Below, one piece after another: positions 24,810-35,849 of a stretch of 64,000 nt of DNA. The position numbers were made by a program, and so were the translations under genes. The stretch spans positions 77,001 through 141,000 of the forward strand of contig JAUJYZ010000373.1 in NCBI GenBank assembly GCA_033675265.1, given 5' to 3'. The notes under the pieces are model-generated. The model had not been told where the DNA came from. It worked only from the letters and a program-made list of their open reading frames with translations, and ran no database searches. Source of the DNA: Actinostola sp. cb2023 (lineage: Eukaryota; Cnidaria; Anthozoa; Actiniaria; Actinostolidae). Every line of letters starts with the position of its first letter. Position 1 is the stretch's first letter.

Positions 24810-25421
24810 CTCCTCTTTGCAAGAGCTATGCTTTCGAGGTCATTGTCGCTATCAGAGGTATGTCCGTCATGCTGAAGTTGAAGAGGTGCATGATTCGACT
24901 TCTCTGAAATGTAAAAGTCGTTAAACTTGAATCAGTTATGGTCGTGAACAACTTTTTAGAAGACATTTATAGGATCTACACTGGAAAGAACAGAAACATT
25001 CTAAACACATACCTTTCAATCTCTTCAGATGAGCTATCGTCCAATACTATTGGAGTAGATTTGAGACCCGTGCTTTCTTCTGTGGTGACAACACTGATAG
25101 AAAGGAGGAAATGAAATTGTCGACGTGAATAGTGGCAAAGATAAAAACAAGTTGACAAACAAAAGAGCGAAAGTGTAAAAAGAAAGAAAAAGAAATAAAA
25201 GAAGGAAAAAAGAAACAAACAAACAAACAAACAGATCGCGTTTAGAAAAAAGGGAAGAAAGAAAGAGAAAAGGAAACTGGTGAAAAAGATCTGAAAATGA
25301 AATCGGAATAGTAGATCGAAAGGAAGGATGGAAGAACGGGAGAAGAAAACGATGAAAAACGTACCTCTCCGCAGTCTTTACAGGGGATAAGTCGTCCAAT
25401 AATAACGGTGTTGCCTTGGTA
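24810..25421 (-). CDS. Mini-exons encoding repeated SUMO-interaction-like motifs
   Basis: Three short exons follow the kinase exon. Exon A, 25421-25365 (57 nt), reads TKATPLLLDDLSPVKTAE. Exon B, 25093-25013 (81 nt), reads STGLKSTPIVLDDSSSEEIE. A third, about 24903-24810, reads HAPLQLQHDGHTSDSDNDLE. Exons A and B start after AG acceptors, end in AG before GTACG and GTATGT donors, and have matching phases: the kinase exon ends AG at 25522, exon A begins with T, and exon B repeats this. Both carry P-(L/I)-x-L-D-D followed by Ser/acidic residues, the form of a SUMO-interacting motif. A role as tandem SUMO-binding tail is inference. The third exon's phase does not join cleanly to exon B. Confidence 0.5.
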
Positions 25422-25521
25422 CTAGTACTTATTTAAGTGAGAGAACTGGAATTAATGAAAATGAGAAAATTATCTCGGTAACTAATAACATAATATTAGC
25501 AAACTTATATAAAATAAATAC

Positions 25522-27123
25522 CTGCATTCGTCGGTGTCCAGATACGTAGTTTCGAAGAATTCTTGTACAGCAATAGTGTCAGGTCTTTTGTCTTTGTCAA
25601 ATTGGGCACATAGCTTGAATGCATCGTGGACTTGTTTCCATTCCTTGCTTTGTAGGTCTTGAAACTGAGGAACGGGTGTAGGAAGTATTCTCCTTCTCAT
25701 CATTTTGTAGATATGCTGGATATAACTTTCTTTTGGGACATTGTCTTTAACCAGGTCGTACTTATATGGTGAGGTCAATGTTGGATTGATAATGTTTTAA
25801 AATATCAGCCCCAAAGCCCATATATCGACTTTCTTGAGAAACTCAAGAGATGCGGACTGTGATGGTGCTAATTCTGGTAAGCTAATTTCAGGAGCCATGT
25901 ATGCCGGCGTGCCTCTTTCAACATGAAGTGTGCATGTCATGAACAAAGTCTGTGTCTGAATCAAATTGGACCTACTTTCTCCAAAATCAGTTAATTTACA
26001 AATCACCGGACATTGGCACCAACGTTCCAGGAGCTTCTCATCTGACATGTCGCAGTAATGTTGGTTAGATATGAGTATATTATCTGTTTTAAGGTCTCTA
26101 TGTACAACATCTTGCGCCACTGACATCGTGATGTCAGTGAAATTTTGGGTATTACATGCGCAAAGTCGTTCCAGTCGTCCTGTTCAACCTCCTGAAGAAA
26201 TTGCTTTAAAGGGCAAGTTTCATGAGTGTTGTCAAAAAGCTGGAAATTATATCAAATGATAGTAATTGGTCTCACTAATAAACAGTTAAAATAATAACTT
26301 GAATACCCTTTTGAAAATAATTGAAAAAGCATCGTAAAAACGGAAATCGAGAAAACCAGCAAGAAGCGGAAGTGACGTCATGGGGGTCAATCCAACGCAC
26401 TGAACGCAGCCGGCTTGAAGTTAACATGGCGGACGAGTCTTCAAGTCCGAGTTCACTCGAAAGTCTTTATTTGGAAAACGATTTAGAAATCATAGAGGGT
26501 TAACGCGAGTCTGAAGAGAGCAATAAGGGTGATACTGGACCCCCATGACGTCACACGAGCGGGAAATTTGAATTCTGATTAGTGAAACTTCAGAAAATAA
26601 ATTCGTTCTTGAAAATCGATTTTCTTGCAAATAAGTTTAGTTATAGTGTATTACCTGTATTATATAATACTAAACAAATCATTTTTAGAAAAAAAAATTT
26701 TCATGAAACTTGCCCTTTAAGGAACTAACTTTGACGTTTCTCTGAAATGGCTTAAAGTCGAAGTACACGTAGTCGATCTTTAATGCAGGAGGCTGAACAG
26801 AAATACCTCTAAATGTTACAATGTTTTTCGTGTTTACAGCTGTTCAGCAGTTTCGCCTCTTTAATGAATTTTTTTTTGCCCTCTTCAAGATTATGCATCA
26901 GTTTGACGACAAAACGTTCCTTGGTTTTAGTGGTTTTGTCGCTAGCAACAAACACTGTGGCAAATGTATCTTGACCAATTTCAAAATGACTCGCAACATC
27001 GCTGTAATCAAAAGTCGGAAGGTCTTTGACTTCTGCAAGTGTCAGCCTTTCTTTCTGCGCTTGTTTCGAATTTGCAAGTTTTGGTAATTTAAAGGCCATT
27101 GCATCAAGATTCTTTGCACCTAC
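25522..27123 (-). pseudogene. Broken Ser/Thr protein kinase gene interrupted by a MITE
   Basis: The catalytic domain is recognisable in order: degenerate glycine loop IGQDTFATVFVA (Gly-x-Asp instead of Gly-x-Gly), VVKLM lysine, helix-C EAKLLNSCKHE, VVHRDLKTDN catalytic loop, LTDFGESR metal loop, RGTPAYMAPE and KKVDIWALGLIF. The acceptor TTAACTTAG precedes 27123 and a GTATTT donor follows 25522. Lesions: one extra A in the A-run at 26824-26828 shifts the frame; a 507-bp MITE sits at 26210-26716; a second shift and loss of the usual G-L-x-Y-L-H segment lie near 26130-26150; TAA at 25797-25799 is in frame. Ignoring these, one long exon is readable. The substrate cannot be inferred. The start codon is uncertain; ATG 27097-27099 is the first in frame. 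Confidence 0.8.
26210..26716. mobile_element. TTAA-flanked MITE inside the kinase reading frame
   Basis: Inverted ends AGGGCAAGTTTCATGA and complement (16 bp) at 26210-26225 and 26701-26716, with TTAA outside both (26206-26209 and 26717-26720). Inside, GACGTCATGGGGGTCC near 26374 and its complement near 26540 form a further inverted pair. A small frame (MADESSSPSSLESLYLEN) ends at 26503 and could be a captured first exon. TTAA indicates the piggyBac or Kolobok superfamily. Confidence 0.85.
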
Positions 27124-27838
27124 CTAAGTTAAACAATAATAATCACTATTAGTATTATATTGTATTTTACTCATCCATTGCTTATCGAGTCGGTCCCAGC
27201 ATGCTAAAGAAAACGTTTTAATGCTTCTACTAACTACTTCGAATTTTTCAATCTTACCGTTGGTATGTCAGAAGTAATTTTCGATCATTACTAGATAGTC
27301 AATAGTGTTGTTCTTGTCCTGTAAAGCCGATGTGCGATAAACGCAGGACCAATTTCTTAAAATTAAAAAAAACAACATCAAAATAATAATTATATTAGTG
27401 TATTTTTAATTGTTATTATTATTTAAATATTAAATATTAATGTAAAGTAAGAACTTTGCTCTGGCGTCATGCAGAATGCAGATAGGTAAGTAGACAAATG
27501 AGAAGAAAGAAGACCAATGTGTGAGTTCCCTGGTGGTTTTCTTCAGTGGACTAAATCCCTTGCAAAAACATGACTTCGGGAATGCAAACTTTCATTGAAA
27601 ACTGTTGACCAGATTTTTTATTTATTTTGATTGCTTAGTAAGCTAAACTTCCCGAACACAATTAAAAACTCAGGAACTCGTAGAAGGTCAGGGCGTCACA
27701 GCCGGGCACTGTCGTGTATGTGACAAATGAACCGCTGAGTGGTAATAACAACTACACATTATTCCTAAAATTCAAAAATAAATTAAAATATTCCAAGATT
27801 GTTGCTTTGTATTTGAAGCAATTAGAAGCTTAGAAAAT

Positions 27839-27910
27839 ATAAAAAATAATTAACATAACGATATAAAAAATAACTAACATAACGATATAAAAAATAACTA
27901 ACATAACGTT
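27839..27910. repeat. 24-bp tandem repeat, three units
   Basis: ATAAAAAATAACTAACATAA plus CGAT, at 27839, 27863 and 27887, with one or two mismatches. Confidence 0.85.
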
Positions 27911-27940
27911 CTAATTTGTTTCATTTGTCTTACTGGAGGG

Positions 27941-28349
27941 TACCCTGGTTCCAGAGGGGTTTGCTGCTAAACGAGTCGCGAAGCGACGAGAACCGAGTCA
28001 CGATACAGCAATTTCAAAAAAGGTTCTATCATGTTTTGTGCGTATTGCACATTGCGTATTGCACATTGCGTATTGTATTGTGTATTCGATGATTGAAATG
28101 CGTCTTAGGTGTATAAAACAGTCATGCTGCCACCATATATATGGCTTCGATAGAAAGTTATTTGCTTTGTCAACATTTTGAGCTGAGTGAGTAGAAAAAT
28201 GATTCTCAGTATAATCATATGCAAAACGCAATGTGCAATGCGCAATATGCACATAGCACGAGACGTTTTTTGAAATAGCTGTATACATTTAGTACGAAAA
28301 ATTACTCTCTAAATCGTGTAATTTCTCAAAACCTCTGGCACCCAGGGTA
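27941..28349. mobile_element. 409-bp Mutator-like MITE with 9-bp target duplication
   Basis: The ends are TACCCTGGTTCCAGAGG and the imperfect complement CCTCTGGCACCCAGGGTA. ACTGGAGGG lies directly outside both ends (27932-27940 and 28350-28358). Subterminal arms near 28030-28070 and 28215-28255 are inverted repeats built from CGCAATGTGCAAT. The 9-bp duplication matches the nested element at 1391-2297. Confidence 0.8.
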
Positions 28350-28609
28350 ACTGGAGGGATATAAAATTTTTCCTGAACAGGGTATGGAAATTTGATATAT
28401 TTTTTGCATTACACAGGGTAACGATTTCAGAGCCCCAGCGGCACACCCCTACCCAAATTTAAGCCAGACAGCAATTTGATAGAGCCCAGTGAACAACACC
28501 AGTCCCCAGTATTTTCCTGTCCACAGAGCGGTTGTGTCGGTGTCTCCCAGAGCGCATCAGCTCTTGATCATAACATATCTCTGAAGGCTTGATACAGACA
28601 CAGATACTG

Positions 28610-29000
28610 TGTCACCAGAACCCGGGGAGAGGGGGGGGGGGGGGGGGAGGGGGTTGGTACTATGGGCGTTTTCGGGGAGGGATGTGCCGCGGACACCTCA
28701 AAACCCTGAGCCTATTCCAGACCTAAAAATGCAATATTCCATACCCTATCCCAGACCTAAGCTCAAAATTATATACCCTATCCAAGACCTAACCAAAAAA
28801 CGTATACCCAGACTGAGTCCGTTTCAGTAAACGTTGGTTATTGTGAAAACCTCCATAGCCTATCGCAGACCAAAAAGGCACCCTATCCCATACTAAAAGG
28901 GCAAAAACGATACCTTATCCCAGACCTAAGGAGCTCAAATAAAAACCATACCCTATCCGGCAGCACATACCCGTATAGCATATATCGGCCAGTACCGTCC
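28610..29000. mobile_element. G-tract-bounded MITE with ACCCTATCCCAGACCTAA repeats
   Basis: The left end starts CCCGGGG near a run of about 20 G and a GGTACTATGGG motif; the right end GTACCGTCCCCCGGG near 28995 is the inverted counterpart. Between them, ACCCTATCCCAGACCTAA recurs five or more times with ~30-bp spacing. No target duplication was clear. Confidence 0.55.
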
Positions 29001-30142
29001 CCCGGGCACCACATTGACCTGGATACACCGACACCTGCCGTGCGCAGGAAAGCTTCCTATATTGCCATACTGGAAGATGCAATTCACCAGTGCTAGTTTC
29101 ACACGGCTAAATAAATTCCAAAATGGTTTTTTTAATCAAATAGTTTGTATGATACGGAGTACCAAAATTTCAAACGTGCGCACAAGTGGTTAGTTAGTAT
29201 TAATAATAATAACGTTAATTATTGGTACTTTGGTACAAATATAGTGTACATGGGTATATAATCCAATAATATTTAACAAGAGTTTATATTAATTACATAA
29301 GTGAAACTATAACAATAAGTGTACAAATTTGATTATGTAAAAATCACACTAAATAAATGTATTATCTAAAGTAATAATTAGGCGTTCATAATGGATTCGT
29401 AATGTTCCATGATTTGATATATATAATTACTACTTAATTTAATGTTTTCGTCCTTCATTGACAGTATGTAATGGAATAGACATTTATTATTAAATAATTC
29501 ACACTAACTATCCTCACTACTAAAATGAAGTTAGAATGATCGAAAAGGTTATTTTACCGAAGTTCTGACGATTTGAAATGTTACGGTCACTAAGCGACAA
29601 AAATACACTAAATTAAATTCGATAATACATGTTTTTTATGGCCGTTTAAAAATTATTCGCATGATCAAAACCAGAAGATTTAACCCTCAACCGAAAGTTT
29701 AGGACGTCTTTAGTTGGTTTATGTATCATTTGGGTTTTTTCTCGATCGAAGACGGAAAATAAATGGAAATTATTTCACCCCACTCCACTTGTAATGTAAA
29801 CATAATGAAATTATGGTTCAAAATAACGCTCGAATTCTTGCTTGTGGCACCTGGGCTAGACCTAAAACCTCATTCAAAACAGAGATTAAGACTATTGCTG
29901 ATTTATCGAATAAAACTTGCGGCACAATCCGATTCCGTAAAACCAGGTTGGCGTCAATTTTGCCATTTTGATGTGAGCCGATTGCGTGACACGTCAGACT
30001 GATGTATTGTTAGCTGTTTTTTTATTCCCTTTATAGTCGATATTCTGTCCCCAAAGAAGTGAAATTGCATCATAAGAAGAGAAACGTTGATGTGCTAAAG
30101 TTATTTTGTGTTGAAAGCAATTTTTATGCAACATCAACTTAA
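29001..30142. other. No gene seen
   Basis: AT-rich DNA. The 79-residue plus frame at 29763-30002 has no recognisable domain. Confidence 0.4.
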
Positions 30143-30840
30143 GTGTCGTTTCCTGATAGAGTGTTCCAGACTCTGGAAATGGGGGTCCACCGATTTTGAT
30201 AAAATTTACTGCAGAAGTTGGTCTTGATGGGATATTCCAAAATCCAATTTGGTTTGGTTTTCTGACTTATAGTTCAAGAGTTTCAGGGGGGTGCAATTTT
30301 GGACCTCCAGATCATTGAAAATCCTGTGTTTCAAGGGGTAAGTTTGAACTGCTGCAAAACCAAACACACAAAACCTATTCACTAATCAATTGTATGGTGT
30401 GATTCTGATATAAAGGTACTTTCAATTCATATGTACTGAGACTACACAGAAGCTTCTGACTGAGTGGGACCTGGGACGAGTTCGGGCCAAATTTTGAGTG
30501 ACTGAGCATCACTCAAAATTGCCAAACTTTAGAAATTAATATTGGCTACCTGCATACTTATTCAAAATTGATACTTATATCAGGTGTTACCCCAATATAA
30601 GTAGAATGAAAATCCATCGAGAAAAAATTGGCCCATTTAATTTTGAGGCACTTTAAAGACTCATTTTACAACGCACTCTAACAAAATTTACATATTGGCA
30701 AAAGTCATAATTGGACACCCAAACTATATTTATTTGTATTTAAACACCTCAGTGTGCTTTGTGGAGGCCTTAGATACTTAAAACAATTGTGATAAGCACT
30801 CATTTTGTGAGTAAACACTAACTTAGAATTTTAAATTGCC
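30143..30840. repeat. Left arm of a ~700-bp inverted repeat (partner 34724-35424)
   Basis: From TGTCGTTTCCTGATAGAGTG at 30145 to TTTTAAATTGCC at 30840, the sequence is the complement of 35424-34724 with only scattered mismatches. No coding frame is conserved. Either these are giant terminal repeats of a 5.28-kb element or two opposed insertions of one repeat; I found no target duplication outside the pair. Confidence 0.85.
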
Positions 30841-31059
30841 TTAGAATTAGAAAAAACTATATTCACAACCCATATTTTGTTCCATTTCAAAGCATAAATA
30901 TATACAATACAGCTATCTATATCTGAAATAGATAGAGTGTGAACAGTCCCTCTTCAGCCCTCCAGACTCAGTCGAACGAGAGAATAATAATAATAATAAT
31001 AACTTATAAAGCGCTTATACAAGTCGGTTCTAAGCGCTGATTACAATAAAAAGTAAAAT

Positions 31060-31560
31060 ATGAAAAATATAGCTCAATCTGTAAATCTGCCTTCTTCCAT
31101 CTACGGAACATTGCGAGAATCAGAAAGTACTTATCTTTCAAGACAACCGAGATCCTTATCCATTCATTTGTTTCGTCCAAAGTGGACTCATACAATTCTC
31201 TCCTATATGGCCTACCGAAGTATGAAATACAGAAATTCGGCAACGAATACTCAATGCAGCTGCCCGCCTTCTGACATATACACGTAAATACGATCACATC
31301 ACTCCGGTACTTAGTGAGCTACATTGGTTACCCGTGGAGAAACGCATTATGTTCAAGATTCTTCTGCTAACTTTCAAGGGTTTACATGGATTGGCTCCTA
31401 CCTATCTCGGGAAAAACCGATCCTGGACGTGCGAAGATTGGGGAGAGTTTAGGGTCTCCATTCTCCTCGCGTCTACGGGATTCTAAAAACTCGTCTTCAC
31501 TGAGTCTGAGGGAAAAGGAGGGACAGTTCGCAGACTGAAATAGATAAATGCATTATGTAC
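31060..31560 (+). pseudogene. CR1/L2-like LINE reverse-transcriptase C-terminal remnant
   Basis: Frames read HSFVSSKVDSYNSLLYGLP, then, after a shift near 31232, QRILNAAARLLTYTRKYDH, ITPVLSELHWLPVEKR and ILLLTFKGLHGLAPTYL. These are the conserved thumb-region motifs of CR1/L2-type LINEs. The copy lacks the catalytic core and its 3' part is deleted after 31410. An (AAT)n plus GCGCTTATA segment at 30984-31040, a LINE tail in the opposite orientation, lies just upstream. Confidence 0.8.
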
Positions 31561-31847
31561 TAACTAGACGCTTTAATAAGCGTTCACTCGTGCCCTGGTG
31601 CGTTTGAGCACTGGGATGCATTGTAGCATGAAAGAAGTATACTGTATATACTGCTAACAGCGTGTGCATTTGTATGTGAAATAAGCATATTAGACATACT
31701 TCCTTCAAATCGTTTTTTTCTGACGATGACAAGACGACATAACTTTCCCCTAACAAGGTTTGTGAAGAAAGAGGTCGACTGTCGATAAAACCTCATAGAT
31801 CAGCTTTTAGTGATCTCGTTCCCAGACCCACTGCTTAGTCATCAAAG

Positions 31848-32037
31848 GTGTATTCACTGCTTAAAACATTTCTCTATATTTAGATCTGAGATAACGATTA
31901 TAGTCGGATCAAATCAGTGTTTGGTTACTTGTTGAGTGATAGGTGTATTCACTGCTTAAACATTTCTCTATGTTTAGATCTGAGAACGATTATAGTTATC
32001 AACTCGGTGTTTGGCTGTCTGACTTCTTGTCTCCTAG
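31848..32037. repeat. ~95-bp tandem duplication
   Basis: GGTGTATTCACTGCTTAAA at 31847 and 31942 start two near-identical units containing TTTAGATCTGAG and AACGATTATAGT. Confidence 0.8.
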
Positions 32038-32040
32038 TTG

Positions 32041-33487
32041 AGCCACTTTATAAAGGTATTTTTGGAAAAAGGACAATCCTGGCAAGGAAACTCAAGCCAT
32101 TCAGAACTAGATATATTTTCGTGATAGATTCTGATAACTGACAACTGAACTTGCCCCTGCTTGACCTCCGGTGCCTCCTGATTGGTTTGTGATTTGTAAT
32201 CTCTCTTGTGATGAGACTTCATGTCTCCATTTCATAACCGGACCGACACAAAAAAAAAAGAAGACGATCTGCTATTTAAGACTCCTGCCCCGGCCTTCGG
32301 CACGAGTAATTATACAACACTTCTTGCTCACTTCAACTTACATGAGATTATTTAAAGGTCCTTTCTGACTTGGAGGGGAATTCAGTTCTCTACTGCAAAT
32401 ATTAGCAGACAAATTTCTCGTGCTGAAAACAACGATCATGTGGTGCTGTAGAATACCGTCGTTTGCATCTAAGAGTTAACACATGGCATTAAAACATGTT
32501 CTAATTAGTTGGCCAAACATGTATGTTTGAAAGCCTTAAATCTACGACGTTTGTAAATTTCACGACATCCTCAGTGCGGAACTGACTGATCAAACTGGCT
32601 TTCAAACATGTTTTGGACAACTAATTAGAACATGTTTTAATGTTTCAATGTGATGTTACTGAATGCATAATGATATAATTTAGTCACCACCGATTATATT
32701 TATACTAGGATTTTTAGGATTTGGATTTTTAGAAGATATAGATAGGTGTAATTTATAGGATTGACATATTTATATATATTTATATGTATTCTCCAGGGTT
32801 GTGAATTTATGTGAATATTAACCTCGTTAATATAAATCTAGACACTCTAGGACAGCTGACCACGGGGGTAGGCAGTGCGCGCAAAGTTCACCTGAATGTT
32901 GACCAACTAAACCGCATTTCACGAGATATAGGGCGGCCAATAGATTTTCGCTAAGCATTTAGCATTGCAACATATAGGATAGAAAACCAGCGCGATACTC
33001 TGACTCTTTACATTTGCAATTGCTAGCAGCACGGACAATAGCTTCACATCAATTTAGTTCCTCTATGGGCTCGTTTTATATTTATATGTGTTTATCAGTG
33101 CAAACTGTAAGAGTGTCCAATGTTACCTTCTGGAAATAAAGTTTATTATAATTAGAGTAGAGTTTGTATGACTGTGCCGTTTCGTGCCGCATATGGAAAC
33201 ATTCGAAATTCCATGTCAGGTGACCGTGATCGTGCCGAAACATACATGTATATATAAATATACTTTATTTCATGTGGGTGGCAAATTCAGTGAGTACAAA
33301 CAACTGGTTTCTAATTTTGCCCACAAGTAAATTCAAGTACAATAGAATAAATGCTATATATTATTTAACAAATAGATTCCATTTCCCCGTGCGCATGGGC
33401 GATTTTATCGGCGATTTTGTCCTTCGCCAGCCAACGAAATCGACAAACTACTAGTTGAAATCGACAAGTTATTTTGCAATCTGTCAT
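32041..33487. other. No gene seen apart from the foldback at 32487
   Basis: Open frames here are short and without recognisable motifs. Confidence 0.35.
32487..32643. mobile_element. 157-bp foldback MITE
   Basis: CATTAAAACATGTTCTAATT at 32487 faces its complement ending at 32643; pairing continues through AGTTG-CCAAA-CATG to TTTGAAAGCC/GGCTTTCAAA, leaving a loop of about 50 bp. Confidence 0.75.
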
Positions 33488-33790
33488 ATGTATATTTCTA
33501 AACCTCATTAATAATTCATGAGCAATTGATCCAACCAGGTTGGTTGAATCGGTCACATGCATGGATCTGTATACCCCGATACAGACACTGATGAATAAAA
33601 CATCAGTGCTGTATCAGTGATACAGACCTAATGAATAAAACATTAATGCTGTATCACTGATACAACACTAATGTTTTATTCATCAGTTCTATATCAGTGA
33701 TATAGAACTGACACAGGTCATGCAAAGGTCTCATTTACTCGTATCACTGACCTTTGCATAGCACCGACAGCAAGTTACGAATATCATTAC
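33488..33790. repeat. Dispersed repeat, direct copy of 10850-11115
   Basis: Same motif order as the copy at 10850. Here the palindromic core CTGATGAATAAAACAT ... ATGTTTTATTCATCAG is longer, with TGTATCAGTGATACA repeated inside. Confidence 0.65.
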
Positions 33791-34150
33791 GGCTTCCTAT
33801 TTACAAATACAAAAGCTCTTTCCAATGTGGGATGACTTTAGGTGTATCCTGCGCATGACAGTGACGTCAAAAGGACCTCTACAAGAAAGTTCTGTAATTT
33901 TCTTGTGTTATTTGCTTAGATTTCGTGTAATGCTGTTTTAAATCAAGGTAAATTGGGATGGAGGTTTAGAAGCCTCTCTGATATTTCTTTTGCTGAGACC
34001 CCAAAGGACTTTGTAAATGTCATAGTACATAAGACGAGGTTCTATACCTTCATTTCATTCCTTTACGCACTTTATTAACTTACTTAGCGAAAACTAGTTT
34101 CGTTTTCTCAACCTCCTCAGTTCGCTAAAGATATAATGCGTTTAGAAGCC

Positions 34151-34250
34151 ATTTACAGCATTCGCGTCCGTGTTGTATCGGAGATATAGATCCTCGCCTA
34201 CGGCTCGGATCTATATCTACCGATACAACACGGACGCGAATGCTGTAAAT
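34151..34250. mobile_element. 100-bp near-perfect hairpin
   Basis: ATTTACAGCATTCGCGTCCG at 34151 is matched by its complement at 34231-34250. The stem runs about 43 bp through TGTTGTATCGG and ATATAGATCC with one or two extra bases, around a ~13-base loop. Confidence 0.75.
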
Positions 34251-34504
34251 ATCACATACTGTATACACATATACTGATTCCGCCTTTATATTAACAGATA
34301 ACTTTTAATTCAACACTGAACATATTTTAGATATTTTAAATGAAAATTATTAATAATATCGTGAATTACTGGAAAAAGCAGTAAACAAACTTGTTTCTAC
34401 ACGCTTGGCTTTCTATAGCAAACTAAGATTGTTCTCTGCCATGGATTTCTCGTGGTTGTTTTGATTTCTTACCACACTACTGCTCCCTTTGCTCCCGGAA
34501 GCAC

Positions 34505-34717
34505 CACAGGGAGCCCAAGCATAAATTCATTAAAAAAATGAAATTCGAAATAAAGTATTTTTTTCCCCTATACATCTTTGTTGTCTGTTAACTTAACCTG
34601 CATGGTGATTTTTTCACCAGGCAGGTTAAGTTAACAGACATCAAAGATGTATAAGGAAAAAAAATACTCTATTTCGAATTTCATTTTTTTACTGAATTTA
34701 TGCTTGGGCTCCCTGTG
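34505..34717. mobile_element. 213-bp foldback MITE with CACAGGGAGCCC ends
   Basis: CACAGGGAGCCCAAGCATAA at 34505 faces its complement ending at 34717. Arms continue through AATGAAATTCGAAATA and GTTAACTTAACCTGC to a short loop near 34610. It abuts the right inverted arm at 34724. The terminal motif is shared with several other places in the window. Confidence 0.8.
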
Positions 34718-34723
34718 ATTCTA

Positions 34724-35424
34724 GGCAATTTAAAATTCTAAGTTAGTGTTTACTCACAAAATGACTGCTTATCACAATTGTTTTAAGTATTTAAGGCCTC
34801 CACAAAGCACACTGAGGTGTTTAAATACAAATAAATATAGTTTGGGTGTCCAATTATGACTTTTGCCAATATGTAAATTTCGTTAGAGTGTGCTGTAAAA
34901 TGTGTCTTTAAAGTGCCTCAAAATTAAATGGGCCAATTTTTTCTCGATGGATTTTCATTCTACTTATATTGGGGTAACTCCTGATATAAGTATCAATTTT
35001 GAATAAGTATGCAGGTAGCCAATATTAATTTCTAAAATTTGGCAATTTTGAGTGATGCTCAGTCACTCAAAATTTGGCCCGAACTCGTCCCAGGTCCCAC
35101 TCAGTCAGAAGTTTCTGTGTAGTCTCAGTACATATGAATTGAAAGTACCTTCTTTATATCAGAATCACACCATACAATTGATTAGTGAATAGGTTTTGTG
35201 TGTTTGGCTTTGCAGCAGTTCAAACTTACCCCTTGAAACACAGGATTTTCAATGACCTGGAGGTCCAAAATTGCACCCCCCTGAAACTCTTGAACTATAA
35301 GTCAGAAAACCAAACCAAATTGGATTTTGGAATATCCCATCAAGACCAACTTCTGCAGTAAATTTTATCAAAATCGGTGGACCCCCATTTCCAGAGTCTG
35401 GAACACTCTATCAGGAAACGACAC
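34724..35424. repeat. Right arm of the ~700-bp inverted repeat
   Basis: Complement of 30143-30840; ends CAGGAAACGACA at about 35423. Confidence 0.85.
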
Positions 35425-35849
35425 CGTAGCAACCGCCGAGACAAGTTGTCTTATATTTTGTGTTCTATAAATAGCTCTCTAATGAGAGAAGATATTCGAA
35501 AATAAAACAAAAAACAACAACAGCAACAAAATAGAATAAGAACAAAATAGCATGAAGTAAGATCGACTGATCGAGTGACTGATCTCACGGCAAATTCTAA
35601 ACTAACCCGTTATTATGGGTATACTTTTAATATTTCTGCGGTTTCACTGTACGGTTTTATCCGGAAGTAAATCAAAAGTACATTCGACTGAAAGAGATAA
35701 AATAATTTATTATGATTTTCCTCTTATCAGTACTAGTGATGGTTCGCTGTATCATGATGGTTCTATCATGAAATTCGACGTTTCATAGCGAAATAAAAAT
35801 AAGGAAATGAAGGGTAAGGGTAAGGGCGTGGCCCAATGTTGCTAACTAG

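Noticed and set aside
26206..26720. Kinase MITE acting as a GC-AG intron (GCAAGT in its terminus)
   Set aside because: The only nearby acceptor (TTTAAAG) would leave the reading frame shifted by one base.
30143..35424. Polinton/Maverick element
   Set aside because: Long inverted ends fit, but no integrase, polymerase or capsid-like frame lies between them.
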